47,074 nt of DNA from Oscillospiraceae bacterium (GTDB taxonomy: Bacteria > Bacillota > Clostridia > Oscillospirales > Oscillospiraceae), in contig JAEEZZ010000147.1 of NCBI GenBank assembly GCA_016292255.1, forward strand, positions 1-47,074, written 5' to 3'. The notes under the pieces were generated by a model, which made no database searches, had not been told where the DNA came from, and saw nothing but the letters and a program-made list of their open reading frames with translations. This document shows positions 7,699-15,727 of this stretch, one piece after another (position 1 is the first letter of the stretch; each line of letters opens with the position of its first letter). The translations under genes were made by a program, and so were the position numbers.

Positions 7699-8676
7699 TC
7701 AGCCAACATGTACGCCGCAGATGAAGCGGGAGGAATAGTACTCGTTGTCGAGGCTTGTGACGACGACGCCTGAGCGGGAGTTGGCGGCGTGGATGAACTG
7801 GCCGTTTCCGATGTAGATACCGGAGTGGGTGCAGTAGGAACTGGTGGTGTATGTACGCTCAAAGATGACAATGTCGCCCACCTTCAGATTGGCGCGGTTC
7901 ACGCGGGAATAACCGCTGTTGTACTGGTTGGTGCAGGTGCGGCCCACGTTAATGCCGAACTGCTTATAGACGTAGTAAACCATGCCGGAGCAGTCAAAGC
8001 CGGTGGAGGGGGCAGCGCCGCCGTAGACGTACTTGTAGCCCTTGAACTTCATCGCGTAAGCTGCCACCTGCTCGCCCAGACTGGAGGAGGAAGAAGCGCT
8101 GCCGGAGGAAGAGGAAGAGGAACTGCCGGACTTCTTGCCGGAGCCGCTTTCCTTGTAGGTGTTGCCCTTGCTGCCGGCGTTGGAGTAGGGTTCCTCCAGC
8201 AGGGTCAGAAGATCGGAACGGACGTAACCGATCTGGCCGTTGAAGCTGACCTTGTACCAGCCGGTGTTGAAGCCGATGATGAAGCAGGTTTCCCCTTTGG
8301 GCGCTTTGGCAACGACGGAGCTGTCGGTGCCGGGTCCTTTGCGGACGTTGCAGCCGGTGTCAAACATGGCATAGCCCAGCTTGACGTTTTTCTTTTCATT
8401 AAATTCGATGTAGTCCTTGTACATGTAGCCAATTTCCAGGTTGAAATTGACCAAGTACCAGTCGCCAACCTCCCGGATGATGACGACGCAGTCGCCGCAG
8501 GAAGCGGTGGAAAGAATTTTGCTGTCGGTGGAGGCTGAGGCACGCAGACGCAGAGACGAAGCAGTCACGACGCCGATGCCGGTTTTCAGTTCCGTGGCGT
8601 GCGCAGGAAGAGCAAAGCCTGCCAGCATGACAACGGAGAGAATCAACGCAATTAGTTTTGTGGAAAATCGTTTCAT
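7699..8676 (-). CDS. Secreted SH3 / NlpC-P60 cell-wall hydrolase
   Basis: A 325-residue exported protein. A signal peptide (1-27, cleaved after PAHA) is followed by two bacterial SH3 domains (about 32-95 and 100-165; LRLRASAS and CNVRKGPG motifs), a Ser/Gly/Lys-rich linker (about 170-205) and an NlpC/P60 domain (about 207-325). The domain shows the catalytic Cys (DCSGMVYYVY), His (CTHSGIYIG) and a second His (FIHAANS). Enzymes of this build cut gamma-D-Glu-meso-diaminopimelate bonds in peptidoglycan peptides. GGAGGT precedes ATG 8676. It is the second gene of an operon, 20 bases after a 95-residue protein of unknown function, with its own terminator. Confidence 0.93.
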   Translation of the reverse strand: MKRFSTKLIALILSVVMLAGFALPAHATELKTGIGVVTASSLRLRASASTDSKILSTASCGDCVVIIREVGDWYLVNFNLEIGYMYKDYIEFNEKKNVKLGYAMFDTGCNVRKGPGTDSSVVAKAPKGETCFIIGFNTGWYKVSFNGQIGYVRSDLLTLLEEPYSNAGSKGNTYKESGSGKKSGSSSSSSSGSASSSSSLGEQVAAYAMKFKGYKYVYGGAAPSTGFDCSGMVYYVYKQFGINVGRTCTNQYNSGYSRVNRANLKVGDIVIFERTYTTSSYCTHSGIYIGNGQFIHAANSRSGVVVTSLDNEYYSSRFICGVHVG

Positions 8677-8696
8677 AGGTACCTCCGCTTTTCGAA

Positions 8697-8984
8697 TTAC
8701 TTACCGGCTAAGGCTCGCTCGAGCCAGACACAGCCAACGTCCAGGGCCGTGTAGAAGCCGTCTTTTTCACCCTTCTTGACGACGCGATCCTTGGGACGGA
8801 CCGTCTGGTCGGTGAGCTGCAGCTGCACCGAGACTTTGGTCGCCAGGCTGACGTCCTGGAAATCCTTGGACTCCAGAATCTGAAGAATGACGATGTATTG
8901 ATCGGCCATCGAGCCGTAGTAGACGAGATTATCCTTTCGCATCAAGGGATGACCCTTGTACGTCAGGCCGCTTTGTTCAGCCAA
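8697..8984 (-). CDS. Conserved-looking 95-residue protein, TTG start
   Basis: The ORF opens with TTG (8984-8982), 7 bases after a strong AGGAGG site. An in-frame ATG (at MRKDN) lacks such a site, so the TTG start is preferred. The product is small and soluble, with no signal peptide, and has a compact alpha/beta pattern (LVYYGSMADQYIVILQILE, ATKVSVQLQLTD). I do not recognise the family. A very good promoter lies directly upstream and the NlpC/P60 hydrolase follows 20 bases downstream, so the two are co-transcribed. Confidence 0.75.
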   Translation of the reverse strand: MAEQSGLTYKGHPLMRKDNLVYYGSMADQYIVILQILESKDFQDVSLATKVSVQLQLTDQTVRPKDRVVKKGEKDGFYTALDVGCVWLERALAGK

Positions 8985-9015
8985 TGGAGCACCTCCTTGT
9001 TGGAAATGTAACCAA

Positions 9016-9044
9016 ATTGTAACTCATTGAAATGAGTTTGTCAA
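9016..9044 (-). promoter_or_regulatory. Strong sigma-A promoter with palindromic spacer
   Basis: Minus-strand -35 TTGACA (9044-9039), 17-base spacer and -10 TACAAT (9021-9016). The spacer contains the inverted repeat ACTCATT / AATGAGT with a 2-base centre, well placed for a repressor to cover the promoter. The leader to the TTG start is about 25 bases. Confidence 0.8.
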
Positions 9045-9197
9045 CCCCTGCGGCTAAAAATTTACAAATTTATGCCTTTTTGCCTGGGTCAGACGGTCTG
9101 ATTTGGTTCAAAAGACGTTGTTTTCGGGGAAAAAGCGGAAAGCGGGGTACCTATGAAATTGTAACAAAGTCGGCGGACGGGAGTCCGACGGCTTGAC

Positions 9198-9227
9198 AAA
9201 ACGGGGAGCCTGCGCGCAGGCTCCCCG
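9198..9227 (-). terminator. Terminator of ireB
   Basis: A 26-bp palindrome (9202-9227, arms with core GGGGAGCCTGC) followed on the minus strand by TTTTGTC. It lies 25 bases past the ireB stop. The remaining bases 9045-9197 show a weak GTCGG / CCGAC dyad near 9169 and nothing else I can name. Confidence 0.85.
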
Positions 9228-9251
9228 CGATGTCCGATAGCTGGAACCGGT

Positions 9252-9497
9252 TCAGTTAAACAGGTAATTGCGTACCAACTCGGAGAGCAGCTCGTCCCGG
9301 TCCAGACGGCAGATCATGGCTCTCGCGTTATTGTGGTTGGTGATGTAGGTGGGATCCTCGGAGAGGAGATAACCTACGATCTGGTTGACAGGGTTGTAAC
9401 CCTTTTCGGTCAGCGAGGAATAAACGGAGGATAAGATCCGCTTCATTTCCTCGTGATCCTCCGAGGGAACGCGGTACTTAATGGTATGGTCTTCCAT
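9252..9497 (-). CDS. IreB family regulatory phosphoprotein
   Basis: An 81-residue protein with the family pattern: VYSSLTEKGYNPVNQIVGYLLSEDPTYI and RDELLSELVRNYL. IreB (UPF0297, YrzL) was characterised in Enterococcus as a small substrate of the Ser/Thr kinase IreK that affects cephalosporin tolerance. In many Firmicutes it sits with alaS and ruvX; here it stands alone between its own promoter and terminator. ATG 9497 has GGAGG upstream. Confidence 0.93.
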   Translation of the reverse strand: MEDHTIKYRVPSEDHEEMKRILSSVYSSLTEKGYNPVNQIVGYLLSEDPTYITNHNNARAMICRLDRDELLSELVRNYLFN

Positions 9498-9526
9498 ATT
9501 GCCTGCCTCCTTGATCCGTTTCTGTT

Positions 9527-9555
9527 ATCATACCCCATTTTGAGGGATTTGTAAA
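9527..9555 (-). promoter_or_regulatory. Promoter of ireB
   Basis: Minus-strand -35 TTTACA (9555-9550), 17-base spacer, -10 TATGAT (9532-9527), about 30 bases before the ireB start. Confidence 0.65.
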
Positions 9556-9571
9556 GCGCTTATTTGTAAAA

Positions 9572-10417
9572 TTATTTCTGTTTGCGGACGAAAAACAGGC
9601 CGAAGGTATTGGGGCCGCAGTGGGTGGAGATGGCGGAGCAGGCGGGATACTCAATGAGCTGGCGGCAGCCGGTTTTTTCGCGCACATAGGCGCGCAGCTC
9701 GTCCAGGAAGGCAGTGTCCTCAATGGTGTGGTTCATATACACCAGGTCGGTCTCCAGCTCCGGCAGCATGGCAAACTTATCGTCCAGGAACTGATAGACG
9801 CACTTGCGGTAGACGCCCCGGTATTTCTTGCCCACCCGCATGATGCCGTTGTCAAAGACGATCTCGGGGCGGAGCTTGAGGATGTTGGCGCCCATGGCGG
9901 CCAGGGTAGAGCAGCGGCCGCCCTTGTGCAGGAATTCCAGGGTCTCGATGATAAAGCTGCCGTCGATCCGGTTCCGGTATTCCTCCATGAAGGCCGCCAC
10001 CTGGGCGGGATCCTCCAGGTCGGTGTTCAGGGCGGCGAGAATGGTCAGGCTGGTGCCGCCTGCCAGACATTTGGAGTCCACCACCCAGACGTTTCCCACC
10101 TCGCTGGCCGCCATACAGGCGTTCTGATAGCAGGAGGAGACGCCGGCGCTCTTGGCAACGTGGATCACGGGTTTGCCCTCGGCGGTGAGCTTGCGGAACC
10201 ACTTCTCGTAGTCGCCGGGGTTGGCGGCGCTGGTCTTGGCAAGCTGGCCGGACTGCCGGACGTAGTCCAGCAGATCCTTCTGGGTGAGATCGGGCCAGTC
10301 GTCCACGGTCTTGTCGCCCATGGTCACATAGCTGGCGATGGGACGGATGTCATACCGCTGAAGCAGCTCCTCCGGCATATCCAGCGTGCTGTCTGCGCTG
10401 ATAATATAAGGCTTCAT
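9572..10417 (-). CDS. DegV family fatty-acid-binding protein
   Basis: A 281-residue protein with DegV hallmarks: SADSTLDMPEELL at the N terminus, KTSAANPGDY, KSAGVSSCYQNACMAA, VDSKCLAGG and LEFLHKGGRCS. DegV/FakB proteins bind a fatty acid and present it to a FakA-type kinase for entry into phospholipid synthesis. It starts 20 bases after pheT and is probably the last gene of the pheS-pheT-degV transcript. No FakA gene is in the window. GAGGAGAG precedes ATG 10417. Confidence 0.92.
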   Translation of the reverse strand: MKPYIISADSTLDMPEELLQRYDIRPIASYVTMGDKTVDDWPDLTQKDLLDYVRQSGQLAKTSAANPGDYEKWFRKLTAEGKPVIHVAKSAGVSSCYQNACMAASEVGNVWVVDSKCLAGGTSLTILAALNTDLEDPAQVAAFMEEYRNRIDGSFIIETLEFLHKGGRCSTLAAMGANILKLRPEIVFDNGIMRVGKKYRGVYRKCVYQFLDDKFAMLPELETDLVYMNHTIEDTAFLDELRAYVREKTGCRQLIEYPACSAISTHCGPNTFGLFFVRKQK

Positions 10418-10437
10418 TGTGTCTCTCCTCTCAACAG

Positions 10438-12822
10438 CTATCTTCTTACGGCGTTCAGGTTCTGCTCCAGGGCCTTCAGGATCTTGTCCATGGCGGGCTC
10501 GATATCCGCGTCGGTGAGGGTGCGATCCTCGGCCCGGAAGGACAGGGAGAAGGCCACGCTCTTTTTGCCGGGAAGAATGCCCACGCCCCGGTAGACGTCA
10601 AAGAGCTTGATCTCCCGCAGCAGCTTGCCTGCGGCGGAGGTGATGCAGTTCTCCAGCGCGCCCACGGTAACGGCTTCGTCGCAGACCACGGCCAGGTCGC
10701 GGCTGGTGGCCGGGAAGCGGGGCAGGGCAGTGAAGGTCTTCTCGGGGGCCAGAACGGTGAGCAGCTCCGTGAAGCTCAGCTCGGCGCAGTAGACCTCGCA
10801 GTCCATGCCGTAGTTCTGCGCCGCCAGGGGATGGATCTGGCCCAGCAGGCCGATCCGCTTGCCGTCCACCAGCAGGGCCGCGCAGCGGCCGGGGTGGAAG
10901 GTGGGATCGTCCGTGACAGCCTCGAAGCTGTAGGGCAGCACGTTGAGCTGGGAGAGGATGCCCTCCACCGCGCCCTTGAGGGTGTAGAAGTCCTCGCCGG
11001 GGCCGTAGCAGCCCAGCATCAGCAGCTTGGGCTCCCGGGGCAGGGGCTCGCCCTCCACCGGCAGATAGATCTTGGCCAGCTCGTAGAGCCGGGCGGCCTT
11101 GTTGTGGTAGGCGAAGTTCCGGGCCAGAATGTCCAGCATGGAGGGGATGCCCGTGGTACGCATAACAGAGCTGTCTTCGCCCAGGGGGTTCAGCAGCTTG
11201 ATCTGGTTCCTGCGGGGATCGTCCTTGGGGGCCCGGATCATGTCCATGCCCGCGGGGGAGACGAAGGAGTAGGTGATGATCTCGCTGTAGCCCATGGCAC
11301 GGGCGGCAGCGCCGGCCTTGTTTTCCAGCTTCTGGCTGGGGGAGTAGCCGCCCCGGGTGGTGGCGCCCCGCATCAGGGTGGTGGGGATCTCGTTGTAGCC
11401 GTAGAACCGGGCCACCTCCTCGGCCACGTCGGCCATCCGCCGCAGGTCAGGCCGCCAGGTGGGGACGATGATCTTGCCGTCGGATACGCTGATCTGCTCC
11501 CGGCGGAGGTACTCGATCATGTCCGCCTCGGGGATATTCGTGCCCAGCAGGGCGTTGATCCGGTCGGGCTCCAGGGGCAGGGCCACGGGAGCGGGGATAT
11601 AATTCAGAATGTCGATGACGCCGTCCAGCACCTCGCCCGCGCCCAGGAGCTCCACCAGCTCGCAGGCCCGGTCAACGGCGGGCAGGGTCAGCATGGGGTC
11701 GATGTTCTTCTCAAATTTCGCGGAGGCCTCGGTACGCATACCCAGAGCCAGGGCCGTCTTGCGGATGGAGGTGCCGTCGAAGTTGGCGGACTCGAACACC
11801 ACGTCCACGGTGTCGGGGACGATCTCGGAGTTCTCGCCGCCCATGATGCCCGCCAGACCCACGGGGCGGGTCTCGTCGGCAATGACCAGCATCTCCGGCG
11901 TCAGCTTGCGTACGTTGCCGTCCAGGGTGGTCAGGGTCTTGTCGGCCCCGGCCCGGCGGACGATGATCTTGCCGCCGCCCACGTAGCGATAGTCAAAGGC
12001 GTGCATGGGCTGGCCGTACTCCACCATGACGTAGTTGGTGATGTCCACGATGTTGTTGATGGGCCGGATCCCGGCGGAGCGGAGGCGCTGGCGCATCCAC
12101 TTGGGGGAGGGGCCGATCTTCACGTTCCGCACCATGCGGGCGGTGTAGCGCAGGCAGAGATCCGGGTCCGGGGTCTCCACGTCCAGCAGCGCCGTCAGCT
12201 CGCCGGGGCCGCCGCCCTTGACCACGGGCTCGTGGAGCTTCAGCGGCACGTTGAAGGCCGCGGCGGTCTCCCGGGCCAGGCCGATGAGACTGTAGCAGTC
12301 GGGGCGGTTGTTGGTGATCTCAAATTCCACCACGGAGTCGTCGTTGCCGATGACCTCATTGATGTCCTGGCCCACGTGGGCGTCCTCGTCGTTGAGGATC
12401 CAGATGCCGTCCTGGCAGGCGTCGGGGAAGTCGTTGTGGGTCAGGCCCAGCTCCTGGATGGAGCAGAGCATACCGTTGGAGACCTCGCCCCGGAGCTTGC
12501 CCTTGGTGATGTGCACGCCCCCGGCCAGCCAGGAGTTGTGGAGGGCGGCGGGGACCAGGTCGCCCTGGTGCACGTTCTGGGCGCCGGTGACGATCTGGAT
12601 GGGCTCCGCCTCGCCTACGTCGATCTGGCAGACCCACATATGGTCGGAGTTCTGGTGGCGGACGATGGACAGCACCTTGCCCACCTTCACGTTTTTGATT
12701 TCTTCATCCAGCCGGGTGGTGGTCTCCACCTTCTGCCCGGCGATGGTCATGGTTTCGGCATACTCCCGGTCGGAGGCCTGGATATCCACAAATTCTTTCA
12801 GCCATTTTCTGGAGAGATTCAT
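10438..12822 (-). CDS. pheT: Phenylalanine-tRNA ligase beta subunit
   Basis: A 794-residue beta subunit. It has an N-terminal tRNA-binding OB domain (about 40-150; VTGAQNVHQGDLVPAAL), the B3/B4 editing region (about 205-375), the B5 domain (about 400-475), a catalytic-like core (about 480-680) and a C-terminal anticodon-binding ferredoxin-like domain (FPATSRDLAVVCDE, about 700-794). With PheS it forms the alpha2-beta2 enzyme that charges tRNA-Phe and clears mischarged Tyr. It starts 18 bases after the pheS stop and shares its T-box control. Confidence 0.98.
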   Translation of the reverse strand: MNLSRKWLKEFVDIQASDREYAETMTIAGQKVETTTRLDEEIKNVKVGKVLSIVRHQNSDHMWVCQIDVGEAEPIQIVTGAQNVHQGDLVPAALHNSWLAGGVHITKGKLRGEVSNGMLCSIQELGLTHNDFPDACQDGIWILNDEDAHVGQDINEVIGNDDSVVEFEITNNRPDCYSLIGLARETAAAFNVPLKLHEPVVKGGGPGELTALLDVETPDPDLCLRYTARMVRNVKIGPSPKWMRQRLRSAGIRPINNIVDITNYVMVEYGQPMHAFDYRYVGGGKIIVRRAGADKTLTTLDGNVRKLTPEMLVIADETRPVGLAGIMGGENSEIVPDTVDVVFESANFDGTSIRKTALALGMRTEASAKFEKNIDPMLTLPAVDRACELVELLGAGEVLDGVIDILNYIPAPVALPLEPDRINALLGTNIPEADMIEYLRREQISVSDGKIIVPTWRPDLRRMADVAEEVARFYGYNEIPTTLMRGATTRGGYSPSQKLENKAGAAARAMGYSEIITYSFVSPAGMDMIRAPKDDPRRNQIKLLNPLGEDSSVMRTTGIPSMLDILARNFAYHNKAARLYELAKIYLPVEGEPLPREPKLLMLGCYGPGEDFYTLKGAVEGILSQLNVLPYSFEAVTDDPTFHPGRCAALLVDGKRIGLLGQIHPLAAQNYGMDCEVYCAELSFTELLTVLAPEKTFTALPRFPATSRDLAVVCDEAVTVGALENCITSAAGKLLREIKLFDVYRGVGILPGKKSVAFSLSFRAEDRTLTDADIEPAMDKILKALEQNLNAVRR

Positions 12823-12840
12823 ATTCTGTTGCCTCCTTCC

Positions 12841-13869
12841 TTAAAACTGCCGCAGGAAGCGGACGTCGTTCTCAAAGATCAAGCGCAGATCGGAGATCTG
12901 GAAGCGGCGCATGGCCATACGCTCCAGGCCGATGCCGAAGGCGAAGCCGGAGTAGACCTTGGGGTCGATGCCGCAGCCCTCCAGCACCTTGGGGTGCACC
13001 ATGCCCGCGCCCAGCAGCTCGATCCAGCCCTCGCCCTTGCAGGTGGGGCAGCCGGCGCCCTGGCACTTGAAGCACTGCACGTCCAACTCACAGCTGGGCT
13101 CGGTGAAGGGGAAGTGGTGGGGGCGGAAGCGGACCACGGAGTCCTCGCCGTAGAGCCCCTTGACAAAGGTTTCCAGGGTGCCCTTCAGGTCCGCCATGGT
13201 GATGCCCTTGTCGATGACCAGGCCCTCGATCTGGTGGAACATGGGGGAGTGGGTGGCGTCCACCTCGTCCTTCCGGTAGACCCGGCCGGGGGCCAAGATG
13301 CGGATGGGCGGGTGCTTGATGGCCTCCATGGCCCGGATCTGCATGGGAGAGGTCTGGGTCCGCAGCAGGATGGAGCTGTCTTCCTTGATATAGAAGGTAT
13401 CGGACCAGTCCCGGGCGGGGTGGCCCTCCTCGGTGTTCAGCTTGGTGAAGTTGTACTCGGCAAGCTCTACCTCGGGGCCCTCCAGGATCTGGAAGCCCAT
13501 GCCGATCGCGATCTCCTTGACCTCGTCCAGGGCGATATACATGGGATGCTTGTGGCCCAGCTCCGATTTGGTGCCGGGGACGGTGACGTCCAGGGCCTCG
13601 GCGGCCAGCTTGGCCTCCAGCGCAAAGGCGGCCAGCTCCGTCTTCCTGGCCTCCAGCCGCTCCTCAATGGCGGCGCGGACGGAGTTCGCCAGCTGTCCCA
13701 TGACGGGGCGCTCCTCAGCGGAGAGCTTGCCCATCATCTTGAGGACGGCGGTCAGCTCGCCCTTTTTGCCCAGCAGGCTGACCCGCAGGCCTTCCAGCTC
13801 GGCGGAGTCCTTCGCCGCCTCCAGAGCCGCAAGGGCTTTGGACTTGATTTGTTCCAGTTGTTCTCTCAT
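12841..13869 (-). CDS. pheS: Phenylalanine-tRNA ligase alpha subunit
   Basis: A 342-residue catalytic subunit. An N-terminal coiled coil (1-85) is followed by the class II core: motif 2 region GRVYRKDEVDATHSPMF, FTEPSCELDVQC and motif 3 FAFGIGLERMAMR. A four-Cys insert (CFKCQGAGCPTC) is visible. ATG 13869 is the start: AAGGAG lies about 12 bases upstream and the length fits the family, whereas the longer open frame runs into the T-box terminator. Expression is expected to rise when uncharged tRNA-Phe binds the leader. Confidence 0.97.
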   Translation of the reverse strand: MREQLEQIKSKALAALEAAKDSAELEGLRVSLLGKKGELTAVLKMMGKLSAEERPVMGQLANSVRAAIEERLEARKTELAAFALEAKLAAEALDVTVPGTKSELGHKHPMYIALDEVKEIAIGMGFQILEGPEVELAEYNFTKLNTEEGHPARDWSDTFYIKEDSSILLRTQTSPMQIRAMEAIKHPPIRILAPGRVYRKDEVDATHSPMFHQIEGLVIDKGITMADLKGTLETFVKGLYGEDSVVRFRPHHFPFTEPSCELDVQCFKCQGAGCPTCKGEGWIELLGAGMVHPKVLEGCGIDPKVYSGFAFGIGLERMAMRRFQISDLRLIFENDVRFLRQF

Positions 13870-13898
13870 ATCGTATCGGTTCTCCTTAAAATGGATTA

Positions 13899-13945
13899 CA
13901 AAATAATAAAACGCCTTTCCTCCCCTTGATCTGGGACGAAAGACG
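13899..13945 (-). terminator. T-box attenuator terminator
   Basis: CGTCTTTCGTCCC (13945-13933) pairs with GGGGAGGAAAGGCG (13925-13912), with one internal mismatch and one wobble, then a T-rich run (13911-13899). Formation of the T-box antiterminator with uncharged tRNA would prevent this stem. Confidence 0.85.
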
Positions 13946-14095
13946 AAGCTTCCGCGGTACCACCCGCATTCGCCGGCTGCCCGGCGCACTCTCGGATCTT
14001 AACGCGACCCTCACGGCGGACCCTACGCAAGGGGGGTCATACTGCCTCAGACGGTCAAAGGACTGTATGCACCCGCGTTGCAGGGAAACATACGA

Positions 14096-14261
14096 AGTTG
14101 AGAATTGAGAGTTGAAAATTGAAAATGGAGGAGTTTTTCAAATTGCCATTTGAAAAACAGAAGGAAAACACCCGATCCCGCAAGATTCCGGTTCATTTCA
14201 TCGTTCAAATGGCAATTTGAACGATACCACAACTTTCAACTTTCAATTTTCAATTGTCAAC
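14096..14261. repeat. Heptad-arm hairpin element, long type (HR3), inside the T-box leader
   Basis: The left arm from 14096 is GTTGAGA, ATTGAGA, GTTGAAA, ATTGAAA; the right arm (14230-14261) is the complementary series. Two inner hairpins are present: TTTTTCAAAT / ATTTGAAAAA with loop TGCC (14133-14156) and ATCGTTCAAAT / ATTTGAACGAT with loop GGCA (14199-14224). It encodes no protein. The total length is about 166 bp and the element is nearly self-complementary at its ends. Confidence 0.8.
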
Positions 14262-14424
14262 TTTTTTGACACGCTGTGGCGGCGTACCCGCCTCTTCAGG
14301 CCCGCGGCTCCCGGTGGAAGGCCCCTGCCTCGCGGGGAGTGCTCACAGCAGCCGCACCCTCTCTGAACCCGCTTCTGAGACACGGACAAACCGTTCTCCG
14401 CCTGTTTCCTGTGAAATCGCAAAT

Positions 14425-14453
14425 AGTATAGCATATTGCTATCACTTTTGCAA
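14425..14453 (-). promoter_or_regulatory. Promoter of the pheST leader
   Basis: Minus-strand -35 TTGCAA (14453-14448), 17-base spacer, -10 TATACT (14430-14425). This places the transcript start near 14418, giving a leader of about 550 nt. Confidence 0.7.
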
Positions 14454-14553
14454 GTTTTTTCTTGCGTTTTCGCCGCGGATTTTCGCCTGGGTTTTCGCGG
14501 GGCACTTTCTTAGGGAACGCTGAGGCTTTCTTCGGAAACGCCGGGGATTTTTC

Positions 14554-14582
14554 TTGACTTTTTCCGCCTTTTTGTATATGAT
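14554..14582 (+). promoter_or_regulatory. Promoter of the EIIC-like gene
   Basis: -35 TTGACT (14554-14559), 17-base spacer, -10 TATGAT (14577-14582), diverging from the pheST promoter. About 60 bases of leader precede the start codon. Confidence 0.65.
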
Positions 14583-14653
14583 GAATGCCGACGATCGTCA
14601 CCTCTGTGTGACGGAAATCACGGCTTCGGACGGAGCCGCGGAAGGAGAGAAAA

Positions 14654-15694
14654 ATGAGTAAATTCAAAGAATATCTGAAAAAACAGGATATTGAGCTGTC
14701 CCCCAAGCGCTATTTCATCGACGCCATGAGCGCCATGGCCCAGGGCCTCTTTGCATCTCTGCTGATCGGCACCATCATCAAGACGCTGGGCCAGCAGATC
14801 GGCCTGGACGTGCTGATCCAGGTGGGCGACTACGCCTTCCAGATGTGCGGCCCGGCCATTGCCGTGGCCATCGGCTACGCCCTGCACGCGTCCCCCCTGG
14901 TGCTGTTCTCCCTGGTGGGCGTCGGCTTCGCCGGCAACCAGCTGGGCGGCGCAGGCGGCCCTCTGGCAGTCTACGTCATCGCCATCATCGCCTGTGAGTG
15001 CGGCAAGCTGGTGTCCAAGCGCACCAAGGTGGATATCCTGGTGACGCCTGCCGTCACCACCCTTGTAGGCGCGCTGCTGGCCATTCTCATCGCCCCTCCC
15101 ATCGGCAAGGCTGCCAGCGCCGTGGGCGATCTGATCATGTGGGCCACGAACCTGCAGCCCTTCTTCATGGGCATCCTGGTTTCCGTGCTGGTGGGCGTTG
15201 CCCTGACTCTGCCCATCTCCTCTGCCGCCATCTGTGCGGCCCTGGGTCTGACGGGCCTGGCCGGCGGCGCTGCCGTGGCGGGCTGCTGCGCCCAGATGGT
15301 GGGCTTCGCCGTCATGAGCTTCCGGGAGAACCGCTGGGGCGGCCTGGTGAGCCAGGGCATCGGCACCTCCATGCTGCAAATGCCCAACATCATCAAGAAC
15401 CCCCGAATCTGGATCCCGCCCACACTGGCCTCCGCCATCACCGGCCCCCTGGCCACCTGCCTCTTCCACCTGGAGAACAACGGCCCCGCCGTGGCCTCCG
15501 GTATGGGCACCTGCGGCTTCGTGGGCCAGATCGGCGTCTACACCGGCTGGGTGAATACCAAGGGAAGCATCGGCGCCATGGATTGGGTCGGCCTCATTCT
15601 GATCTGCTTCGTGCTGCCTGCCGTGCTGAGCTTTGTCTTCTGCGAGATCGAGCGCAAGCTGGGCTGGATCAAGCAGGATGATTTGAAGCTGTAA
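14654..15694 (+). CDS. PTS EIIC-like membrane transporter (EIIC_2 family)
   Basis: A 346-residue protein with about nine hydrophobic segments. N-terminal FKEYLKKQDIELSPKRYFIDAMSAMAQGLFASLLIG is typical of the PTS_EIIC_2 family, and Gly-rich membrane loops follow (GVGFAGNQLGGAGGPLAVY, NNGPAVASGMGTCGF). No EIIA or EIIB domain is present here or nearby, so phosphotransfer coupling is not shown and the substrate is unknown. GGAAGGAG precedes ATG 14654. The moxR-like gene starts about 30 bases after its stop on the same strand. Confidence 0.8.
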   Translation: MSKFKEYLKKQDIELSPKRYFIDAMSAMAQGLFASLLIGTIIKTLGQQIGLDVLIQVGDYAFQMCGPAIAVAIGYALHASPLVLFSLVGVGFAGNQLGGAGGPLAVYVIAIIACECGKLVSKRTKVDILVTPAVTTLVGALLAILIAPPIGKAASAVGDLIMWATNLQPFFMGILVSVLVGVALTLPISSAAICAALGLTGLAGGAAVAGCCAQMVGFAVMSFRENRWGGLVSQGIGTSMLQMPNIIKNPRIWIPPTLASAITGPLATCLFHLENNGPAVASGMGTCGFVGQIGVYTGWVNTKGSIGAMDWVGLILICFVLPAVLSFVFCEIERKLGWIKQDDLKL

Positions 15695-15727
15695 AAAATT
15701 ACTACGAATCGCAGGGAGGATTTGACT

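Larger units (their letters stand above)
13896..14418 (-). promoter_or_regulatory. Phe-specific T-box riboswitch leader of pheST, interrupted by HR3
   Basis: The T-box core GGGTGGTACCGCGG lies at 13965-13952. Downstream, arms 13945-13933 and 13925-13912 form a terminator followed by TTTTATTATTTT. Upstream, Stem I shows the AGAGAG motif, a GTGAG segment opposite the specifier strand, and closing helices GCGGCT / AGCCGC and TTCAG / CTGAA. The candidate specifier codon is TTC (14319-14317, within CTTCCACC), which is a Phe codon and agrees with the gene. The part of Stem I beyond the specifier loop is only about 21 nt, shorter than usual. The repeat element at 14096-14261 sits between Stem I and the downstream antiterminator domain. 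Confidence 0.9.

Noticed and set aside
10417..13929. Long plus-strand open frame (about 1170 codons) opposite pheS, pheT and degV
   Set aside because: A mirror of well-identified genes with no family features; a by-product of high GC at third codon positions.
14254..14523. Short ORFs in the region upstream of pheS
   Set aside because: They overlap the T-box Stem I and the promoter, which explain the sequence.
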